From Paenibacillus sp. DMB20 (GTDB lineage: Bacteria; Bacillota; Bacilli; Paenibacillales; Paenibacillaceae): a stretch of DNA of 64,000 nt. A program made the position numbers and the translations under genes. Shown here in pieces: positions 26,709-35,330 of this stretch. Where the stretch lies: the NCBI RefSeq assembly GCF_000987955.1, contig NZ_LAZU01000017.1:92612-156611 (forward strand), given 5' to 3'. The notes under the pieces are model-generated. The model ran no database searches. It saw nothing but the letters and a program-made list of their open reading frames with translations, and was not told where the DNA came from. The stretch's first letter is position 1. Every line of letters begins with the position of its first letter.

Positions 26709-27374
26709 ATGAAAAAGCTTCAGCTTATTCAAAAAATGACGGAAGAAGGCGTTGTTGCCGTTCTGCGCGGCGAGACGCCAGAGCAAGTGGTGGAGATGGC
26801 GGAGCAGGCGATCGCCGGAGGTATCAAGGTCATTGAATTGACGATGACCGTGCCGTTTGCCCTGCGTGCGATCGAAACGTTGTCCCGTAAATACAGCTGG
26901 GATTCGCAGGACCCTTCGACGTATGCCATCATCGGCGTGGGAACGGTGCTTGATCCCGAAACCGCAAGGGCGGGGATTCTAAGCGGAGCGCAGTTCGTGG
27001 TCGGGCCGTCCTTGAACCGGGAAACCGTCATGCTCTGCAACCGTTACCGGGTTCCGGTCATGCCGGGAGCGATGACGATCAAGGAAATTCAGGAAGCGCT
27101 GGAACTTGGCGCGGACATCGTCAAGCTCTTTCCGGGCAATATGTACGATCCCTCCATGATCAAGGCGATCAAGGGACCGCTCCCTCAGGCCAATATCATG
27201 CCGACCGGCGGGGTGTCGCTGGATAACCTCGGCGAGTGGATCAAGGCTGGAGCGGTGGCTGTAGGCATCGGCTCCGACCTTACGAAAGAAGCGGTCCTCC
27301 GGCAGGATTTCTCCCTGATCGCAAAAAAAGCGGCCGCATACAAAGAAGCCTTCCTTCAAGCGAAGGCACGATAA
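26709..27374 (+). CDS. kdgA: KDPG / 4-hydroxy-2-oxoglutarate aldolase
   Basis: 221 residues of the class I KDPG aldolase family. Schiff-base Lys139 lies in 'ADIVKLFPGN', the catalytic Glu in 'GIKVIELTMTVPFALRAIE', and phosphate is bound near 'MPTGGVSLDNLGEW'. It splits 2-keto-3-deoxy-6-phosphogluconate into pyruvate and glyceraldehyde 3-phosphate, the last step after KduI, KduD and KDG kinase. It is cotranscribed with the unknown gene upstream. ATG at 26709 follows AGAGG; an in-frame GTG at 26691 is less likely. KDG kinase, the step before, is not in this window. Confidence 0.93.
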   Translation: MKKLQLIQKMTEEGVVAVLRGETPEQVVEMAEQAIAGGIKVIELTMTVPFALRAIETLSRKYSWDSQDPSTYAIIGVGTVLDPETARAGILSGAQFVVGPSLNRETVMLCNRYRVPVMPGAMTIKEIQEALELGADIVKLFPGNMYDPSMIKAIKGPLPQANIMPTGGVSLDNLGEWIKAGAVAVGIGSDLTKEAVLRQDFSLIAKKAAAYKEAFLQAKAR

Positions 27375-27623
27375 GACTGGGAAAAAGTCCGTCTGTCGTA
27401 TAAGGGCAGACCGCTAATCAAAGAGATATTCGGCCACCGAAAACATGACTATTCATTCATCGACTGCAGCTTGAACTCCATATTTTCGGCGTTGCATTGG
27501 CCCTATCTTGCTTCAGCCGGCGTGTACCATGATTTACCGCCTGTTTCGAAGTTATGGGTGTAGGGTATAATATGACGTTGAATACACCATTCACAACTAG
27601 ACTACTATAGAAGGGGTCATGAT

Positions 27624-29063
27624 ATGGAGCAAGCAATGCAGTCTATTATCGATATAATCAATGACTTTCTATGGTCGAAGCTGCTGATCGTTTTGCTGAT
27701 CGGCGGAGGCTTGTATTTTACGTTCAGAAGCCGCTTTCTCCAGTTTCGGTTGTTCGGGGAGATGCTCCGCGTCATCCGGGAGTCCAAGAGCAGCGAGCAG
27801 GGCAGCATTTCGCCGTTTCAGGCGTTTGCGATCAGCATGGCTGCACGGGTCGGAACCGGCAACATCACGGGCGTAGCCTTGGCTATATCGCTCGGAGGTC
27901 CGGGTTCGGTGTTCTGGATGTGGATTATCGCGATCATCGGATCGGCGTCCAGCTTCATTGAAAGCACGCTGGCGCAGATCTACAAGATCAAGGACCGGAA
28001 GACAGGCGGCTTCCGGGGAGGCCCGGCTTATTACATGGAGCTCGGTCTGAAAAAGCGCTGGATGGGCGCCGTGTTCGCCATCCTTATTACGCTTTCCTTC
28101 GGTCTTGTATTTAACTCGGTTCAATCGAATACGATTACGGTTGCGTTTGAAAATTCGTTTGGGTTCGACCGATTGAATACCGGCATTGTCATGGCACTCA
28201 TTTTTGCCGTCATCATTTTCGGCGGGGTAAAACGGATCGCCAAATGGTCCGAACTTATCGTTGTTGTACTGGCGGTTCTTTATGTAGGCGCGGCGCTGTT
28301 TATCATGTTGGCCAACATTGCTCAGCTGCCGGAGGTCATCTCGGTTATCGTAAAAAGCGCATTCGGCTATGAGCAGGCTGCCGGAGGAGCCCTCGGCGCC
28401 GCTTTAATGAACGGGATCAAGCGCGGCCTGTTCTCCAACGAGGCGGGCATGGGCAGCGCGCCGAACGCGGCGGCTACGGCCACGACAAGCCATCCGGCAA
28501 AGCAGGGGCTCATTCAAGCGCTGGGCGTTCTCATCGATACCCTGGTGATCTGCACGAGTACGGCGTTTATTATTTTGTTTACGGGCGCTTACAAACAGAC
28601 GGGGCTTGATGGGATTGAACTGACCCAGGCGGCGCTCGGCATGCAGATGGGCCCATGGGCATCCGATTTTCTGGCCATTATGATCCTGCTGTTTGCTTTT
28701 AGCACGCTGCTCGGCAACTATTATTACGGGGAAACCAATATCGAATTTTTGAACTCCCGCCGGATCTGGATCTGGATTTATCGCATATGCGTGCTTGGGA
28801 TGGTTTTATTCGGCTCCGTGACGAGCGTGAAACTCGTGTGGGATATGGCGGATGTGTTTATGGGACTCATGGCTATCGTCAACCTGATCGCCATCATGCT
28901 GCTGTCCCGGATCGCCTTTGCGGCGCTCAAGGATTACACGGCCCAGAAGAAAGCCGGCAAGGATCCGGTATTTACGAAGGATTCCATCGCGGGACTGGAC
29001 AATGTGGAATGCTGGGATGAAAGCCCTGACCGAACGAGCCCTGACCGAACGAAGACGGCCTAA
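27624..29063 (+). CDS. Alanine/glycine:cation symporter (AGCS family)
   Basis: 479 residues, about ten membrane helices, with family signatures 'ARVGTGNITGVALAISLGGP', 'GGPAYYMELGL' and 'GLFSNEAGMGSAPNAAAT'. It imports alanine or glycine with Na+ or H+. AGAAGGGGTCAT precedes the ATG and an extended TATAAT lies at 27566-27571. The 249-base gap before it shows nothing else clear. It stands alone between the kdgA transcript and its own terminator. Confidence 0.93.
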   Translation: MEQAMQSIIDIINDFLWSKLLIVLLIGGGLYFTFRSRFLQFRLFGEMLRVIRESKSSEQGSISPFQAFAISMAARVGTGNITGVALAISLGGPGSVFWMWIIAIIGSASSFIESTLAQIYKIKDRKTGGFRGGPAYYMELGLKKRWMGAVFAILITLSFGLVFNSVQSNTITVAFENSFGFDRLNTGIVMALIFAVIIFGGVKRIAKWSELIVVVLAVLYVGAALFIMLANIAQLPEVISVIVKSAFGYEQAAGGALGAALMNGIKRGLFSNEAGMGSAPNAAATATTSHPAKQGLIQALGVLIDTLVICTSTAFIILFTGAYKQTGLDGIELTQAALGMQMGPWASDFLAIMILLFAFSTLLGNYYYGETNIEFLNSRRIWIWIYRICVLGMVLFGSVTSVKLVWDMADVFMGLMAIVNLIAIMLLSRIAFAALKDYTAQKKAGKDPVFTKDSIAGLDNVECWDESPDRTSPDRTKTA

Positions 29064-29081
29064 TTCGATACTTTTTACAAT

Positions 29082-29125
29082 CGCTGTATTTGGGGCTGAA
29101 CAGCCGACAAATACAGCGTTTTTTT
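29082..29125 (+). terminator. Rho-independent terminator of the symporter gene
   Basis: CGCTGTATTTG pairs with CAAATACAGCG; an inner GGCTGAACAGCC also pairs; TTTTTTT follows. Confidence 0.9.
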
Positions 29126-29294
29126 ATAGAAATAGAATTTATAAGTTATCGGCAGGGCTGATGGAATTCGATATCGCAAGAAAACCTGCCTTAAAAACGC
29201 GGTCGTTCATCTTGAAATGCCTCGATAGGGTTTTCTTTTACGCTTGCCATGGATTTTGGGCTCGAGTCCCCCGAAAGAGTATCGGAGCTCATAC

Positions 29295-29324
29295 TTGTTT
29301 GGTTCTGCCTAGCCTGGCTATAAT
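29295..29324 (+). promoter_or_regulatory. Candidate promoter in a 300-base gap
   Basis: TTGTTT (29295-29300) and TATAAT (29319-29324) are 18 bases apart, ahead of the gene at 29432. After it GAGGAG precedes two overlapping tiny ORFs of 15 codons (29341-29388 and 29345-29392) that could be leader peptides or chance. The rest of 29126-29431 shows no gene. Confidence 0.4.
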
Positions 29325-29431
29325 TATTCAGAGGAGTTTCATGAATGGACCAAAGCATTCGCGAATTCTGCCAATCATTCGGCACTAACTGACTCTGCCG
29401 GAGTGGCGATCAATGAAGAGGGGGGAATCGG

Positions 29432-30067
29432 GTGATGGCCATGACTTATGATGAATTGTTGAACCGGCAGCATGAACTTCAGGCTGAGGCTAAAGAAGTC
29501 GCCAAGCAATTGGAACTTGATGACCTTTTAACGTCGGCGGGCGAACCGGTACGCGTTGGCAGCGCCGCTCTCGGGCTGATGGCGTGGAGGGATCTGGATA
29601 TTACCGTGGTATGTCCCAAACTCCATTTAAATACGGCATCCCGGATCGGTGCGGAGTTCATGGTTCGGGAAGGAGTGCGGGAGGTCCGGTTTCTCAATGA
29701 CTCCGGAGCTTGGAACGTTGACCCTGAGTATCCTGACGGGTTATATCTGGGAATCAAGTACCGGCTGCGGGAAGGCCATGATTGGAACCTTGATATCTGG
29801 TTCGTCGACGAACCGGAAAGGCAGCCCGACCTTGCGCATCTTAAGAGCATGCCCGAACGGCTTCGTCCGGAATTGCGGGCATCCATCCTGAACATCAAGC
29901 ATAGCTGGGTCTCGCGTCCCGAGTACGGGAAAACGGTAAGGAGCTACGACATTTACAAGTCGGTGCTGGATGACGGGGTGCGGTCACCGGATCAGTTTCA
30001 GGAGTGGCTGGCCTGCAGAGGGAAGGGAAAAGTAAATGATGATGGAGGTTCCATATGCAAAAAGTGA
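29432..30067 (+). CDS. Nucleotidyltransferase-like protein of unknown role
   Basis: About 211 residues. The segment 'VRVGSAALGLMAWRDLDITV' resembles the Gly-Ser...Asp-x-Asp core of the nucleotidyltransferase fold, and 'WNLDIWFVDEPE' could carry the third acidic residue. The start is GTG 29432 or the adjacent ATG 29435; AGAGGGGGGAA lies at 29414-29424. Its end overlaps the VOC gene start by 13 bases, so the two were translationally coupled. Function, possibly small-molecule or antibiotic nucleotidylation, cannot be read from sequence. Confidence 0.65.
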   Translation: MMAMTYDELLNRQHELQAEAKEVAKQLELDDLLTSAGEPVRVGSAALGLMAWRDLDITVVCPKLHLNTASRIGAEFMVREGVREVRFLNDSGAWNVDPEYPDGLYLGIKYRLREGHDWNLDIWFVDEPERQPDLAHLKSMPERLRPELRASILNIKHSWVSRPEYGKTVRSYDIYKSVLDDGVRSPDQFQEWLACRGKGKVNDDGGSICKK

Positions 30068-30410
30068 TCCCGGCATTCCGCATAACCGATTATGCAAAGA
30101 GCAAAGCGTTTTACGTGGAGGGAATGGGTTTTCAAATCGATTGGGAACATCGCTTTGAACCGCATTTTCCCGTTTTTGTCCAGATCACCAGGGATGACAT
30201 GACGATTTATTTGACGGAACATGCTGAGACTGCCAAGCCGGCGGATTGATACACCTTTTTGTCCCCAATGTTGACGACTGGTACAGCGAGTTAAAAAACA
30301 AAAAAGAAATTCGTATGATCGAGCCGCCGAATGAAGATATCGAAGGGCTTCGCATGATGACAATCACAGATCCAGACGGCAATCAGCTGCGCATATGTAC
30401 TCGTTGTTAA
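30055..30410 (+). pseudogene. Glyoxalase/VOC-family protein, frameshifted
   Basis: The first frame ('KVIPAFRITDYAKSKAFYVE' to 'IYLTEHAETAKPAD') stops at 30249. The rest of a typical VOC fold ('LIHLFVPNVDDWYSEL', 'RMMTITDPDGNQLRI') follows in another frame to TAA at 30408-30410. Adding one G near 30238-30243 (CCGGGCGGA) restores about 119 residues. VOC proteins include glyoxalase I and bleomycin-type resistance proteins; the 'DPDGNQL' end is typical. Coupled to the nucleotidyltransferase-like gene. Confidence 0.8.
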
Positions 30411-30510
30411 GCTTGGTTTTTGGAAATAGTTCATGACGGTTGAATAATCCCGGCTAAGGTCGGAAAGATTATCCTTGGTTGAATCTATATGCCAAAGGAG
30501 TGTTTTTCTG

Positions 30511-31203
30511 ATGAAGTTTGGTGCTCATGAAGTCATGGATACCCATGAAGTTCTGGCTGAAAAAATGAATGCGATGAACCACTTCGGCTTATATGCCGCC
30601 CAGGCTAAAAATCCGCAGCTCAAGAACATGATCCAGCGTCACCAGCAGGAGGGCATCCGTTCCTACAATGAAATTGTGGCGTTAACCCGAGGGAGCGGAA
30701 CCAATGCCAATACCCGGCCCAATCCTCTCATGCCTTCGGCGGGAGTGCAAGGAATGCCGCAGGAAGTTCAGTACGGAATTAACCGCCCTCAAACCGTTAC
30801 CCCGCATCCGGATGCGGTTTTGACCGACAACGAAATTGCTTCGGCCCTGCTCATTACGCATAAAAACGGCGCCAAAAACTGTACCTATGCCGCTCTGGAA
30901 TGTACGGACGTCAACCTGCGCCGTGCCTTGACGAACAGCTCCGTCAGCTGCATCAACCAGGCTTACGAAGTGTTTCTGTTCATGAACGATCAGGGACAGT
31001 ATCCGGTTCCTACCTTGGAGCAGGGAACCGCCCAGGCGTTTTTGAACACTTACCAGCCTGCGCCGGAATCCGCGATGTCCGGTTTCTACGCGCAGAGCGG
31101 CGCTGCGGAAGCCCGAGGACCTTTCATGGCCGGACCCGCGAACCCTGAAAGCTATGGAAGCATGGCGAACCCGGGCGGGTTGAACCCGACTTCCAGAATG
31201 TAA
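30511..31203 (+). CDS. Spore coat protein, CotF-like
   Basis: 230 residues. Two helical ferritin-like halves typical of CotF proteins are seen: 'AEKMNAMNHFGLYAAQAKNP' near the N-terminus and 'TDNEIASALLITHKNGAKNC' in the middle, with an Asn/Pro/Gly-rich end. Such proteins belong to the spore coat and are made in the mother cell. AAAGGAG (30493-30499) supports ATG 30511 over an upstream in-frame start. Single gene ended by a shared terminator. Confidence 0.8.
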   Translation: MKFGAHEVMDTHEVLAEKMNAMNHFGLYAAQAKNPQLKNMIQRHQQEGIRSYNEIVALTRGSGTNANTRPNPLMPSAGVQGMPQEVQYGINRPQTVTPHPDAVLTDNEIASALLITHKNGAKNCTYAALECTDVNLRRALTNSSVSCINQAYEVFLFMNDQGQYPVPTLEQGTAQAFLNTYQPAPESAMSGFYAQSGAAEARGPFMAGPANPESYGSMANPGGLNPTSRM

Positions 31204-31217
31204 CAAAAGGTAAATGC

Positions 31218-31266
31218 AAAGGAGCTGTCCACAAGCGGATTTATCTGCCGGGGACCGCTCCTTTTT
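31218..31266. terminator. Terminator shared by convergent genes
   Basis: AAAGGAGC-TGTCC pairs with GGGAC-CGCTCCTTT, with T-tract to the right. It overlaps the last codons of the minus-strand methyltransferase. Confidence 0.75.
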
Positions 31267-31876
31267 CCAAATGCACGGCTCTCGCCCAAATAAGATGGAT
31301 CATGCCTCCCCAAAATCGTTCGGTTTTAACCACCTCGACGTCCGAATCATGAACGATCTGAAGCATATCCCTGTTAAAGTGACAGCCGGATATGAGGCGT
31401 GCCGCCGGATTCACGATATGCTGCGTCAGGCCGAGCAGCTTGTTATGGCTGATTCCGTGCTCCAGCAGATAAATGCCGCCGCCGGGCCGGCACCACCGGT
31501 TCATCTGGTTCAAAACGGCAACCGGATCGTCGTAACCGCATAGGGACAGGGTGGACACGACACAGTCGAAAGAGTTTTCCGTCAGCTCAAGCTTTTCAAT
31601 GTCCTGTTCGTGGAACGAGACATTGAGATTCAACCCGGCCGCCATCCGGCGAGCGCTGTTCAGCATCTCCGGGCTGAAATCCACCGCCGTCAGTTCAACC
31701 GTATCCCGGTTGTAATAAGGGAAATTGGCTCCTGCTCCAACGGCAACCTCCAGCACTTTTCCCTGTACATCCTGAAGAAGACGGCTCCTCCACGTCCCGA
31801 GGGTACGCTGCCTGCTGTTTCTTTCATAGGTGGCTGCCTGCTTGTTGAATTTTCGAATAAGCTTCTTTTTGTTCAT
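31241..31876 (-). CDS. Class I SAM-dependent methyltransferase
   Basis: 211 residues. SAM-binding motif I 'VLEVAVGAGANFPYY', acidic motif II 'LTAVDFSPEML' and 'FDCVVSTLSLCGYDDP' are visible. The closest groups known to me are the UbiE-like and phospholipid N-methyltransferase-like enzymes, but the substrate is open. ATG 31876 follows AAGGAG by six bases; the TTG two codons upstream is unlikely. It stands alone between a repeat-rich gap and the convergent coat gene. Confidence 0.8.
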   Translation of the reverse strand: MNKKKLIRKFNKQAATYERNSRQRTLGTWRSRLLQDVQGKVLEVAVGAGANFPYYNRDTVELTAVDFSPEMLNSARRMAAGLNLNVSFHEQDIEKLELTENSFDCVVSTLSLCGYDDPVAVLNQMNRWCRPGGGIYLLEHGISHNKLLGLTQHIVNPAARLISGCHFNRDMLQIVHDSDVEVVKTERFWGGMIHLIWARAVHLEKGAVPGR

Positions 31877-31994
31877 GTACAACTCCTTACAATCCCCTTT
31901 TTTTGCAAAAAAGGCCCGGCCAGCCTGCCTGATTTTTTCTCAGGACGGTTTGGCTTCGCCAAAAGGTCCCAGCCAAGTATAAATGAAAACTCAT

Positions 31995-32122
31995 GCTTTC
32001 TTATAGTTGAATAAGAAAAACTTCCATCGACGTACTTTCTCAGAAGACAGACCGTATATAGCGGAAGTTTTTCTTGCGAGATAAGGATGGCTAACCTCTG
32101 AAGTTTATACTTTCTTATCTCG
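31995..32122. repeat. Intergenic repeat with two perfect stems
   Basis: AAGAAAAACTTCC (32013-32025) pairs perfectly with GGAAGTTTTTCTT (32063-32075), and CGAGATAAG (32077-32085) with CTTATCTCG (32114-32122). The minus-strand sequence of 32001-32052 resembles 59488-59542, sharing GGTCTGTCTTC, GTACGTCGAT and TTTTTCTT in the same order, so this is a dispersed repeat. Confidence 0.6.
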
Positions 32123-32123
32123 T

Positions 32124-32151
32124 AAAAACCGGATGCCCGAAGGCATCCGGT
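32124..32151 (-). terminator. Rho-independent terminator of the malic enzyme gene
   Basis: On the minus strand ACCGGATGCC pairs with GGCATCCGGT around TTCG and runs into TTTT, 16 bases after the stop. Confidence 0.9.
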
Positions 32152-32166
32152 CCGCCGAACGCTAAT

Positions 32167-33582
32167 CTACTCTCTTGGAATTTTTCTGGCAACGCCCGAC
32201 TGGATGGCCGCCTTGACCACGAGCTCTCGGATCGCCTTGACCACGTTCTGGTTGAACACGCTGGGGATGATGTACGAAGGGTTCAATTCTTCCTCCGTGA
32301 CGGCTGAAGCGATGGCTTCCGCGGCAGCCAATTTCATCTCCTCGTTGATGGTGGTGGCCCGGCAGTCCAAAGCCGCCCGGAAAATGCCCGGAAAACACAG
32401 GACGTTGTTGATCTGGTTCGGATAATCCGAACGTCCGGTAGCAATGACCCCGACGACATCCTCAACCTCTTCTGGCCGGATTTCCGGCGTCGGATTGGCC
32501 ATGGCGAAGACGATCGGTTTATCGGCCATGGACAAAACGTCTTCCCGTTTGAGCAGACCGCCCGCGGACAGGCCGATGAATACATCCGCCCCCTGGATCA
32601 CTTCTTTCAGCGAGCCCCGAACCCGGTTAGGGTTCGTGTTCTCGGCATACCACTGCCACATCGGGTGATCGTAAGAATTGCCCGACACGAGCGCACCCGT
32701 ACGGTCCACGCCGATGATCTCCTTAACGCCGGCGGATAACAGGATTTTGCTGCATGCCACGCCTGCGGCGCCTATGCCGCAAACGACGACCTTCACCTGA
32801 TCGATGGCTTTGCCTACGATTTTGAGCGCATTGATCAAAGCGGCATACAGCACGACAGCCGTGCCGTGCTGGTCGTCATGGAAGACCGGAACGTCCAGCT
32901 CGTCCCGCAGCCGTTGTTCGATCTCGAAGCAGCGCGGAGAGGCGATATCCTCCAGGTTGATGCCCCCGAAGGCGGGAGCTATGGCCTTGATGCAGGCTAT
33001 GATTTCTTCCGTATCCTGGGTATCCAGGCAGATGGGAAAAGAATCGACGCCGGCAAATTGCTTAAACAGCATGGACTTGCCTTCCATGACCGGCATCGCG
33101 GCATAGGGGCCGACGTTGCCGAGACCCAGGACAGCGCTTCCATCGGAAATGACGGCAACCGTGTTTCTTTTGATCGTAAGGGTATGTGCTTTTTTGGGAT
33201 CTTCCTGTATAGCGGTGCAGACGCGGGCTACGTCAGGCGTATATACACGTGACAAGTCATCGCGGTTTTGTATTGGAACTTTGGGCTGCGTCTCGATTTT
33301 CCCCCCCAGATGCATCAGGAAGGTACGGTCTGAAACGTTGACGAGGCGAACGCCCTGCAGGCTTTTCACCCTGTTCGTGATTTTGTCGATATCGATGCTG
33401 TCCGTGACCGTAATGGTGATATCCCGGACGGTAAAATGGCCGCTGGCCTGAATGACGTCGATCGCCACCATATCGCCCCCGGCTTCAAAAATAGCGGAAG
33501 CAACCTGACCAAACTTGATTTCCTGCGTGTTCATTTCAAGCCTGAGAATAATGCTTTTTCCCCCGAGTCCAGTGTTTTCCAT
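32167..33582 (-). CDS. NAD-dependent malic enzyme with ACT domain
   Basis: 471 residues. An N-terminal ACT-like regulatory domain (~5-85, 'GQVASAIFEAGGDMVAIDVI') precedes the malic enzyme core with 'YTPDVARVCTAI', the metal site region 'DVPVFHDDQHGTAVV' and the nucleotide-binding 'VCGIGAAGVACSKI'. It converts malate to pyruvate and CO2, linking the TCA cycle to pyruvate. The ATG at 33580-33582 is chosen because GGAGG lies before it, inside the codons of a longer in-frame start. Small-molecule control through the ACT domain is expected from family knowledge. Confidence 0.93.
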   Translation of the reverse strand: MENTGLGGKSIILRLEMNTQEIKFGQVASAIFEAGGDMVAIDVIQASGHFTVRDITITVTDSIDIDKITNRVKSLQGVRLVNVSDRTFLMHLGGKIETQPKVPIQNRDDLSRVYTPDVARVCTAIQEDPKKAHTLTIKRNTVAVISDGSAVLGLGNVGPYAAMPVMEGKSMLFKQFAGVDSFPICLDTQDTEEIIACIKAIAPAFGGINLEDIASPRCFEIEQRLRDELDVPVFHDDQHGTAVVLYAALINALKIVGKAIDQVKVVVCGIGAAGVACSKILLSAGVKEIIGVDRTGALVSGNSYDHPMWQWYAENTNPNRVRGSLKEVIQGADVFIGLSAGGLLKREDVLSMADKPIVFAMANPTPEIRPEEVEDVVGVIATGRSDYPNQINNVLCFPGIFRAALDCRATTINEEMKLAAAEAIASAVTEEELNPSYIIPSVFNQNVVKAIRELVVKAAIQSGVARKIPRE

Positions 33583-33792
33583 CGTTACCTCCATTGTATA
33601 AAATCAGATAACTTACGATATAGAGTTCGCGGAAGAGGCATGCAATTCCTTTTTTTTTCGTGTAGAAAGTGTATTCCAATGATTTCCTCTAAGACAGTTC
33701 GATAAAGGTAATTGGTGTAGCTCCCAGATCATGGAACTTTATAAAAGTTCAAACGTTTATACCTTAAAGTAAATTTTGAGGTGATATAAAAG

Positions 33793-34416
33793 ATGGAGTA
33801 TTTAGTGCCTTTTTTAATTGGACTGGCTCTGTTGTTTTTAACCGCAGCTGCAAGTTACCCGTTATTCACTAGCTTGTCTTGGGTACGCAAAGTCTTGAAA
33901 AAACCCTATAAAAAATTCAAAAAAAAATTTGTTCCTCCTCCAGAGGCAGCCAATAGATCCTATCAACTTTCTGATGGAGCCAAATCATTTTTAGATTATT
34001 ACATGAGTTTTGATAAACCATCACTCTTAGATCTCCTTTTCGAATTAAAGTTAAAGTCCCAAGCCCAAAATGAAGGCAAATATCTGGTTAATTATCTGAC
34101 ATTAGGTTGCGTACCGCTCTTTTCCATACTCATCGCAGCCTTTGCTTTATTTACTGATGTGGTACCGCCTGACCGGATCATAAATGTATTTGGGTTTACT
34201 GTTCCTATTATCTTAGCTATTATCATAGTCGTTTTTCTGGATTTTACGTCAAATCTCTACGTCCAAGGCCCAATAGCACAGCACTTGATCGCAATTGAAA
34301 AAGCATTGAGTCTCAAGAATGAAGATGAATTGTCCGTTTTTAAGATTAACGATAATCCAAGCCCCAAAAAAGTAAAACCTGAGCGCAAAAAACACCAAAA
34401 TAAGAAAAATGCCTGA
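33793..34416 (+). CDS. Small membrane protein of unknown function
   Basis: 207 residues, not recognised. TM helix ~4-27 at the N-terminus, a basic segment ('KKPYKKFKKKF'), a soluble part, then two TM helices (~105-125 and ~135-155), and a Lys-rich C-terminal tail. GAGGTGATATAAAAG precedes the ATG. The gene and its flanks are clearly more AT-rich than the surroundings, with AAA, TTA and TTT common, which suggests recent acquisition. An imperfect palindrome GAACTTTATAAAAGTTC lies ~50 bases upstream. Confidence 0.65.
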   Translation: MEYLVPFLIGLALLFLTAAASYPLFTSLSWVRKVLKKPYKKFKKKFVPPPEAANRSYQLSDGAKSFLDYYMSFDKPSLLDLLFELKLKSQAQNEGKYLVNYLTLGCVPLFSILIAAFALFTDVVPPDRIINVFGFTVPIILAIIIVVFLDFTSNLYVQGPIAQHLIAIEKALSLKNEDELSVFKINDNPSPKKVKPERKKHQNKKNA

Positions 34417-34597
34417 ATGAAATAGAAAGGAAAATAAAGCTTCAGCCAATCCATTTATACTGATAAAATTTATATTTGCTTAACCGCCGTAGTCGTAACC
34501 AGTGGCTAAATGGCGATACCACAATCAGGATTTTTTTTGCGATGCCATGGCTTGTGTTACAATAACGCTACAATACGGATCAGGAGATGATAGACTC

Positions 34598-34876
34598 ATG
34601 GATAAAACAGTGAACGAGCAGGAGCTTGTTGAATATATCGCAGGCCAAACAAAGGCCGGGGCGCAGGACATCCGTCTTGTCCTGAAGCACGAGGAAGCGT
34701 ACATTAGTGACGCGCATAAAAAAGCCAAGGGCGAAGTGGATATCGACGGCGACGATTTGGTCGATTACGTGATGAGCCGCAAAGACGTCAAGCTGGACGA
34801 GCTGACCGTGGAAAATATATTGGATGCGGAAATGGATTATTTGATCAAAAAAGGGATCGCGGGATATATGGATTAA
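34598..34876 (+). CDS. Small acidic protein of unknown function
   Basis: 92 residues, not recognised: a soluble, mostly helical, acidic protein ('DIDGDDLVDYVMSRKDVKLD'). ATG 34598 follows AGGAGATG at about eleven bases; a longer in-frame start at 34502 would add an unlikely leader. It has its own strong terminator, which supports a real single-gene transcript. Confidence 0.6.
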   Translation: MDKTVNEQELVEYIAGQTKAGAQDIRLVLKHEEAYISDAHKKAKGEVDIDGDDLVDYVMSRKDVKLDELTVENILDAEMDYLIKKGIAGYMD

Positions 34877-34895
34877 ATCCCGTTCCATACCTAAG

Positions 34896-34944
34896 AAAAA
34901 GCCCATATTCTCCCGCGATAACAGGGAGGATATGAGCTTTTTTT
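34896..34944 (+). terminator. Strong Rho-independent terminator
   Basis: AAAAAGC-CCATAT-TCTCCC pairs with GGGAGGATATG-AGCTTTTTTT. It closes the small acidic protein gene. Confidence 0.9.
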
Positions 34945-35223
34945 GCGCGTCCGGGAGCAGGGGGGCGAACCCGGTACGCCTGTCTTCGGCTGGAAAGCTG
35001 CTGTTAGATTTTCCGACAAATGGGGTGAATATATATTCCACACGGACGGCCGGAAACCTTCGAAAGCAAACGGACGGAACCCTTGGCGTGTGTTCATATC
35101 AACCGAGCCTAGTCTTTAAGTCATGATATAGGACCAACAGAGGGCAAGCGACAGGGGGGTATCTTTTTTTTCCTTTTTCTTAATTAGTTACAGGGGGCTG
35201 CCGATAACAAAATAGATGGAGTC

Positions 35224-35296
35224 GTGCCAATCCATTTGTTCCCATATAGAAGGTGCATCAGAGAGTCGCACGAAGGTGGATAGTGGCACAGATGGG
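35224..35296 (+). ncRNA. Candidate structured leader RNA of the chemoreceptor gene
   Basis: GTGCCAATCCA (35224-35234) pairs with TGGAT-AG-TGGCAC (35277-35289), 11 pairs with a two-base bulge. Inside is GTGC (35253-35256) paired with GCAC (35268-35271). CCCAT (35241-35245), in the internal loop, can pair with ATGGG (35292-35296) after the stem, giving a pseudoknot. It ends ~35 bases before the start codon, near the ribosome site. I match it to no known riboswitch class. The rest of the 386-base gap (34945-35223) holds a CACACG...CGTGTG stem near 35040-35092 and a T-tract near 35165, but no gene. Confidence 0.4.
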
Positions 35297-35330
35297 GCTA
35301 AGGAACTATATTTAGGGAGGATTTACTGCG

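Noticed and set aside
35035..35100. c-di-GMP (GEMM-I) riboswitch before the chemoreceptor gene
   Set aside because: A CACACG/CGTGTG stem encloses some GAAACC- and GGACG-like pieces, but the conserved core order and the tetraloop receptor are not met.
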